The notes beneath the pieces were generated by a model. It was not told the origin of the DNA. It saw nothing but the letters and a program-made list of their open reading frames with translations, and did not search any database. A stretch of DNA of 64,000 nucleotides from Lineus longissimus (Eukaryota; Nemertea; Pilidiophora; Heteronemertea; Lineidae). The stretch's first letter is position 1. Every line of letters starts with the position of its first letter. This document shows, piece after piece, positions 58,193-64,000 of the stretch. The position numbers and the translations under genes were made by a program. The stretch covers positions 1,056,001 through 1,120,000 of the forward strand of contig NC_088324.1 in the NCBI RefSeq assembly GCF_910592395.1, read 5' to 3'.

Positions 58193-59564
58193 ACCAGTAT
58201 ATACTGGATGATCAGAATGTTGCTGAGGGAAAATGCTTGGCGAATTCCAGTGACTGTGGTAGTGAAACATTACTATATGCTTTTGATCCATGTCTAATGA
58301 CATTTCTTTGACCTTTTCAATCAAAAAATGATTATTTCATGAATTAAAGTTATTCGAATGATCTGTGAAAATAAAACACCAGTGAAAAGGTTTGGTAACC
58401 CTAAACACCACATCAGAGTTGGGGACAAGGTTGTCCATCGCAAAGACACACCAGGTTCATGTTTTGTAATCCCCCAACCCTCCCAACCAGGACTGTATAA
58501 CTTTTGATCATCCTAGTCTATCGGTATGATTCTAAGTGATATTGACCACATCAGGTATTGCATTCATCTCGCGTATAAGCTCTGATATGATAATGAATAT
58601 TCAGTAAGGTAACATTGTAGCGCTCTCAAACCAGAAATGAGGTGGGTGTACATGTTTTGTTGGAAGTTCTGTCTAATGAGAAAGGAATGGGAGTGCCGCT
58701 GCAATTTGCTAAACATGCTAAAGGAGTCTGACCCCACAATTTAAGGTTTGTTGGTTATGACGCTTGTCAAGGCTCCACTCTGTCTTATCAGTTTAACCCC
58801 TAAGCGGGTTCTTGATATACATGTATAAATGATACATAAGGAAGTCAGTTGCTTTCGGCATTTTGTGACAGGTCAGTCTAATAGTGTAAAATATTGATGA
58901 ATAAGTTGAACATCAACAACTCAAGTCAAATGAATATATCTGGAAATGTTAATTTGTTGTTTGTGAGTAAAGATTGAAGGTTGCAAATCAATGCTCCGTT
59001 GCTCTAACATTTTCTTTCCTGTTCTTTAACTTGGTAGGCGGTCATTTTCGAAAAAAAATGCCATTTTTGCAGACTCCATTAAATATCACCCATGTTTTCG
59101 ATCTGACCTACTTCTCAAGGTCATATAGCTCAAACCTCTTAAATTGCACTGACAAACGGCACTTTATGACATTATTTGTCCAAGATCTCTGTTATGTATG
59201 CATGATAGAGGCATCTCAATATGTTTTAAAACAAAGTCGATGTTGAAACTGGCTTCAGATACTCTCCAAGTTGTGTAAACTGACCCATGTATTTCAGCTG
59301 AGCGCCAGGCCTTTGGACCTCTTGTTGCTCATCTCTGAGAGAATTTACACGATAATTATTTATACTCGTCGTTCAGTTTTTGTTGATTAATTTAACCTAT
59401 TCATTTATCACCTTTTAACCCTTCATCTCATCATTTTGATACTTTAATCATCTTTTTTTTTCGACAGATGTATTTACTTATGAACATGACCAATCATATT
59501 TTATTCATCTCATCACTAAAGCTGATCCATGTCCATGTTAAAATGTGCTATTTTACGTGCGTAG
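58193..59564. other. presumed intron
   Basis: Contains the dispersed words CTGACCTACTTCTCAAGGTC (about 59104) and the repeat tail at 59291-59326 (ATTTCAGCTGAGCGCCAGGC...CTCTTGTT). No exon recognised before 59565. Confidence 0.45.
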
Positions 59565-59648
59565 GGAAGAAGAGAGTGAGTCGGCTGCGATCGGCCCCCA
59601 CCCCCAATCATATCATACGGGAACGAGATCGTGGTAAAACCCCCCAAG
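59565..59648 (+). CDS. 84-nt exon, copy B of a tandem duplicate
   Basis: Identical over 84 nt to 56686-56769, preceded by TTTTACGTGCGTAG and followed by GTAAAACTCTC. The phase is again 1-1, so it could be used in place of copy A, or in addition to it, without shifting the frame. About 120 bases of the downstream intron are also almost unchanged (CTCGTGTGACC versus CTCGTGTGGCC is one difference), whereas sequence further out has diverged. The duplication is therefore recent, selected, or homogenised by conversion. It would add the same 28 residues if both copies are included. No downstream exon is found before the window ends. Confidence 0.45.
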
Positions 59649-62600
59649 GTAAAACTCTCTGTTCCATTTTATCCTGTCTTCCATTTTAATTCTCTAGTTT
59701 ACCAGTAGTGGCGTCGCTCGTGTGACCAGACTCGGTGGTGGGTTTTTATAAACGGCGTGCCGTCTGATGTACGACTTTCTGGTCTTGATTCTTCTGCCTT
59801 GTTGTGGTCCTGATGGTGCATCTCAAAATTTCAACCAATTCTTCTCTCCTTGCAATATACAGGTTGTCTCGTAATCACACTGTTACAAAATCTTGCTCTT
59901 ATGTCTATACAAGTGCCATATTTTCTATATTTCATGTTGTGCTTTTTTCTTTCAATATTCGTGTTGCTCATCTTTTGATGACGCATGAAGTTGAGGTGGT
60001 CAGTGTGTGCTATGCGAATGATGCTGTGTTACTCATTGGTCTGTGGGCTTTCATAAGGACAAAGTAGCAGTGTTTTTCCTGTTTTTTTTCGTGAAATTAA
60101 ACCAGAATGTATCAGATGATAAGTGTGCTGCTCCGGAAGACTGCAAGGCGAATTGCAGTGACTATGGAAATGAAACATTACTATGTAATGAATTACGACA
60201 GTTGCAACTGCAAAACTAAGGAAGTTTTCAATAAGAAACGTGCAGATTCTCGGCAGTAATCAACAGAAGCACTTGGTTACTCGGTTACTGATCACGTACA
60301 GTGGCAACCTGTCAGGCAGATTATACCTTCGAAAAAAGGCGAGCTCTGATCAGTGGAGCCCGAATGTCACCCCGCAATAAGCGGGGAGATACGGGATTAA
60401 ATATGCATCAGCCGAAGGTTGATTTGTTATGCTTGCAAAAATAGCCGTCTTTTTGTGCCATCTTTTTGCCTGTCCTTGGTAAACGAAGGAACTTGATGGA
60501 TAGTTCCTGATCGAAGGCATGTGATATCTCAGGAATGACGGGCTGTTTAATCTCGTAGTGTGTGCAGTGTCCACACGGTGGTCAGCTAGATTTGAGAGAA
60601 ATGTTTAATGAAGCGGCCGACATGATTAGAGCCTAACAAAATGACTGAAGAGATGACGAGGAATGAGCTATGGAATTTTTTCTATTTGTTTACATGTCTA
60701 TGCCACATGGCCAATCATGGGGACACTCAGTTACTGTCAGTTTGAAAATTCCCACTTTGTAAAACTAATTTGTATCAAATTTGTTTCCCTTATTTTGGTG
60801 GATTTTGGTGGCCGGTACAGTGAATCTGTACCATACCGCAGTGTCCATCATCCGTCGTCGTATTCTAAAAAAAACAGTAGCACGTTTCTTAACCGCTTAG
60901 GTTATGAACTTTAAACTTGGTATGCATGACCCCTTAGGCCAGATGACCCCTGACAACAAATTTCTGTCTGGTCTGATTCTTAACTTGGCCACCAGGGGGC
61001 TGAAATTTTCAATTTTTTGTCACAGGTGCTTCTTTTTGGGATACATGACACTATACCCGGGTTTATGAACTGACCTACTTTTCAAGCTGACGAAGGTCAA
61101 ATGATGTTTATTTTACATTCGAGTGTAACTATAGCACATTTGTCAATCAAAGTTCCATACGTTGAGCAAAATGGCCCTTGTCCTTTTCATTTGGTGTAAA
61201 TAGGTTTTTACAATAATGGTATTTGCAAACATTTAGATTATTTTTAAAAATCAACAAAAATATTTTTTTTGTGGGAATTCGGTGGTTTGTCGTATTACGT
61301 GGGTTACTCGCTGGCTTCTCTGCTTATGTCCAAAGTTGAATGGTCGGCCTTCCTGACTCAGAATATCAACGCGATGAGTGAGCGAGTGAACCTGGCCAGT
61401 TTCATGACAAAAAGTTCTTAAAAGCAAATATGGATGATACCACCAAGTTTATAAATTAGAAGAAGCCATGTAAGTTATGTTATAGAGAAGATGAAGCCTT
61501 TTTCTCAAGCATTATGCATTTTCTGTCCTGCCAAGTGTAATGTCACCCTCGGCCTCTAACCTTGGGCAACAGAAATCCATATTGCCCTTGACAAGGGCTA
61601 TATTGGATGAATATTTGCAATAAATAACACTTACTGACAATGATCGGTATTCAAAAGTTGTCGATCAAATGTCAAATTGATATCACACTCAAATATAGGC
61701 CTTTGAAGTGGAATGTATCTTACCCAGTGTTAAAAAACTCAGTCAGCTTCCACCTTCTGACATTATTCTCCCGAACATTTGTCCAACGAAGGTCTTCAGC
61801 CAATATCTCGCAACCAAAGACTGATGACACAAAAACACAAAAGTGTTCGCTTTTGGACATCAGAATTGCAGCGGTTGGAAAACTGTGATGAACTTTAAAT
61901 TACGAAGTGGAATGATTTTTATTTTTTTATGTTCCGCCCAAACAAAGTTCCATTTGGTGCAATGAGACACGCTGAGTGAATATGCAAGTGACAAGAAAGA
62001 AGTGGATAATCTTTGAATTGTTTAAGTCGCAGTTGATGATTAATGACGATGGTGATGAATAGGAGGGAGATGAAGCTGATGACATTACCAACACTCAATG
62101 TGCCATCCATCATCTCATAAACGGCGCGTAATATCGGATAGGATATCGCCGAGACAACGCTGTCAATCATCGTGAGAAGGAAACAATTTAGAAAGTGATG
62201 CAATTACCAGATCAAAGACAGCACTTATCCTTTTCCTTAACCCCTTGCAATCAATGATCAGAGTAGTGGTCAAAAATAAATTTATCTGCGAAGAGTGAGA
62301 ATTTCGGAAAATGGATTGACACAAGTGATAGAAAGTGCTTAAAATCAGTCATGTCAATACGTGGTCAGTGAGTTTGAGTTTAAGAGTTACGGAACATTAA
62401 ATGACCGATATCAAGGAGTGACGGTTAAAATGTGTTCGCTTTGTTGTTCCCATGTTTCAAAGGACCATTGGCATTATCATTGCAGTATGTTTGTTCTTCT
62501 GTTTGTTCTTCAGTAAACTATTTTTCTAAACGTGCCTGATGCTTTTCAAATTTTGTTTCAGCTCTTAGATAGTAAAAAAACGCGCTATTCGTTGTTTCTA

Positions 62601-64000
62601 ATACGCACGATTCCTGGCGCGAAATACCTTTCCCGCCACGTGAGTGCTAGCAGAGGTCCGAGTTCACGTCACCCCGCTATTAAAACGCAAGGTTATTTCC
62701 ATTTATCGTCGCAGTAGCGGGGTAATCAAGCGCCATCAGCGTGACGTCGGAAAAAATCGATATTCTCCACCAAGACATCACAGGGTATAGTGCATCATTC
62801 CACGTGGACAGGATCGATGCATGGAGAGCTAACTCGGGTCAAATCGGAGTCAACATCGGAAATGCGCGACAATTCAGTCACATTTTGAACTTTTTTCCTT
62901 TTTTTGGTGCAATTTGTTGATGAAAACTACTTATGTAGGATAGGAGGTGACTGGGACAGCCGACAGCTTGGTAATATTGCCCTAATTAATGGCAATGGTC
63001 CTTGGAAGGTTAGGTAATATGCTTCAGCTGTTTCTTTACATCCTCCCAAGACTCCTGGATCCTAAAGCGTTTGGAGATAATCTTCATTAAAGGGTAAAAA
63101 ATTGACTTGAACTTTACACAAGCCCCAAGCAAATCAATGGGTTAAACAAGTAGGCACAGATATGTGGGCTGATATCTTCGACGAAAGAACTGCTCTTTAT
63201 TGCATTTCTGAAATGCCAGCCTGATCTTCCAGGGGCTCGCATTCTGAAGATAATTATGATTTAAATATATTTTGTTTATGAAAGTCTTTGATCTTTAACG
63301 TTGAAGTCACTGTATATACTGCTTAATTTAAAGGAAAATGTCACGTTTCAGACATTCTTTTATGGTCTCTGTTCCTTCGTCTTCACATTTGGTAGTATTT
63401 AGGCCTACCTTGTTGTGGAGACATGAGGATATTTGGTTTAAAATAGAGAGGGGGTGGGGACTTAGGCCTAAAAAATCATTTTGGTTCACTGCACTTCTAA
63501 AATTTGAATTTTAAAGGGCCGACTTTGGCAGACGATGTGTTGGTTTTTTGTTCAAAAACGGCTTCCAGCAGGACCGTAACTTCTCCTAACAGGATTAATG
63601 AAAACTATTTGTACTGCAGTAAACAATGCACTAGAACGGGATGAAACCTTAGGCCGCCTGAAATTCACAAGCCATGCCCCAAACTGCCTTCCAACACTGG
63701 TAAAAAATGTTATCAGAGAACGGTATCAGTGTAATACTACCAGTGGCGGCGCATGGTGTCGAGTTGGCACATTATCCTCCTTGCCAAGTACATCACGGGC
63801 CCAAGTTGTCCCCTTAATCCATTGTCAACACAAAGTTATCACAAGGTTTACTTTGCAAATTAATGCGACTGTTTACTGTGTGTATTGTTTTGGCTTTCAG
63901 TTACTACTTATTATTGGTAGACTAAGATCATTGGCTATTTTGATTGGAAATTCTCACATTCGAGATTTTAAAAGCAAAGAGTAAGACTGATATATAGTGC
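59649..64000. other. 4.3 kb, no further exon recognised
   Basis: Up to 60065 this is the right part of the tandem duplication. Near 60920-61095 lies a dispersed-repeat-like segment (GACCCCTTAGGCCAGATGAC, CTTGGCCACCAGGGGGC, CTGACCTACTTTTCAAGC). A piece near 62820-62880 matches 22800-22860 inverted. The + strand frame at 63598-63984 (128 codons) shows no domain or splice context and is not called. Confidence 0.4.

Overview
The window looks like intergenic and intronic DNA from an animal, probably a marine invertebrate. It has no long unbroken ORF apart from tandem-repeat artefacts, it has candidate exons with spliceosomal signals, and it is very dense in short non-autonomous DNA transposons, palindromes and minisatellites. 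It does not look prokaryotic: there are no operons and no ribosome-binding-site-led genes. The species cannot be named from the sequence alone.

Layout. 1-13 kb is gene-free and holds MITEs of several families: two copies of a 369-bp family (family A), three of a CCGGTGTA-ended family (family B), pogo/Tigger-like TA-flanked elements, a GAATGGGG palindrome, and a 28-bp minisatellite at 8.5-9.0 kb. 13.9-16.8 kb is a run of minisatellites (about 60, 85 and 57 bp) interrupted by a foldback element. 17-31.7 kb holds a MITE with perfect 42-bp inverted repeats, a deleted PIF/Harbinger element carrying the N-terminus of a transposase, a TTAA-flanked element, three more family A copies, and a GTGTCC minisatellite. 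32-43.3 kb holds an 80-bp array, further MITEs, a second near-identical foldback copy and a sixth family A copy. 43.9-46.6 kb is a 36-bp minisatellite of 75 units with no indel.

The only convincing gene evidence is on the + strand from about 47.6 kb. A candidate first coding exon encodes an N-terminal membrane anchor and a Ser-rich linker, and ends in phase 1 at a splice donor. An 84-nt phase 1-1 exon at 56.69 kb fits it and is repeated without change at 59.57 kb. No domain able to name the gene is visible. The anchor-Cys-basic-linker layout recalls synaptotagmin-like proteins, but no C2 domain is seen.

The most unusual items are: a miniature LTR retrotransposon whose LTR contains a tRNA-like pol III promoter; four foldback elements whose long hairpin arms differ between copies but stay self-complementary; the duplicated exon; and a roughly 15-fold excess of the octamer TGACGTCA, spread over unrelated repeat families.
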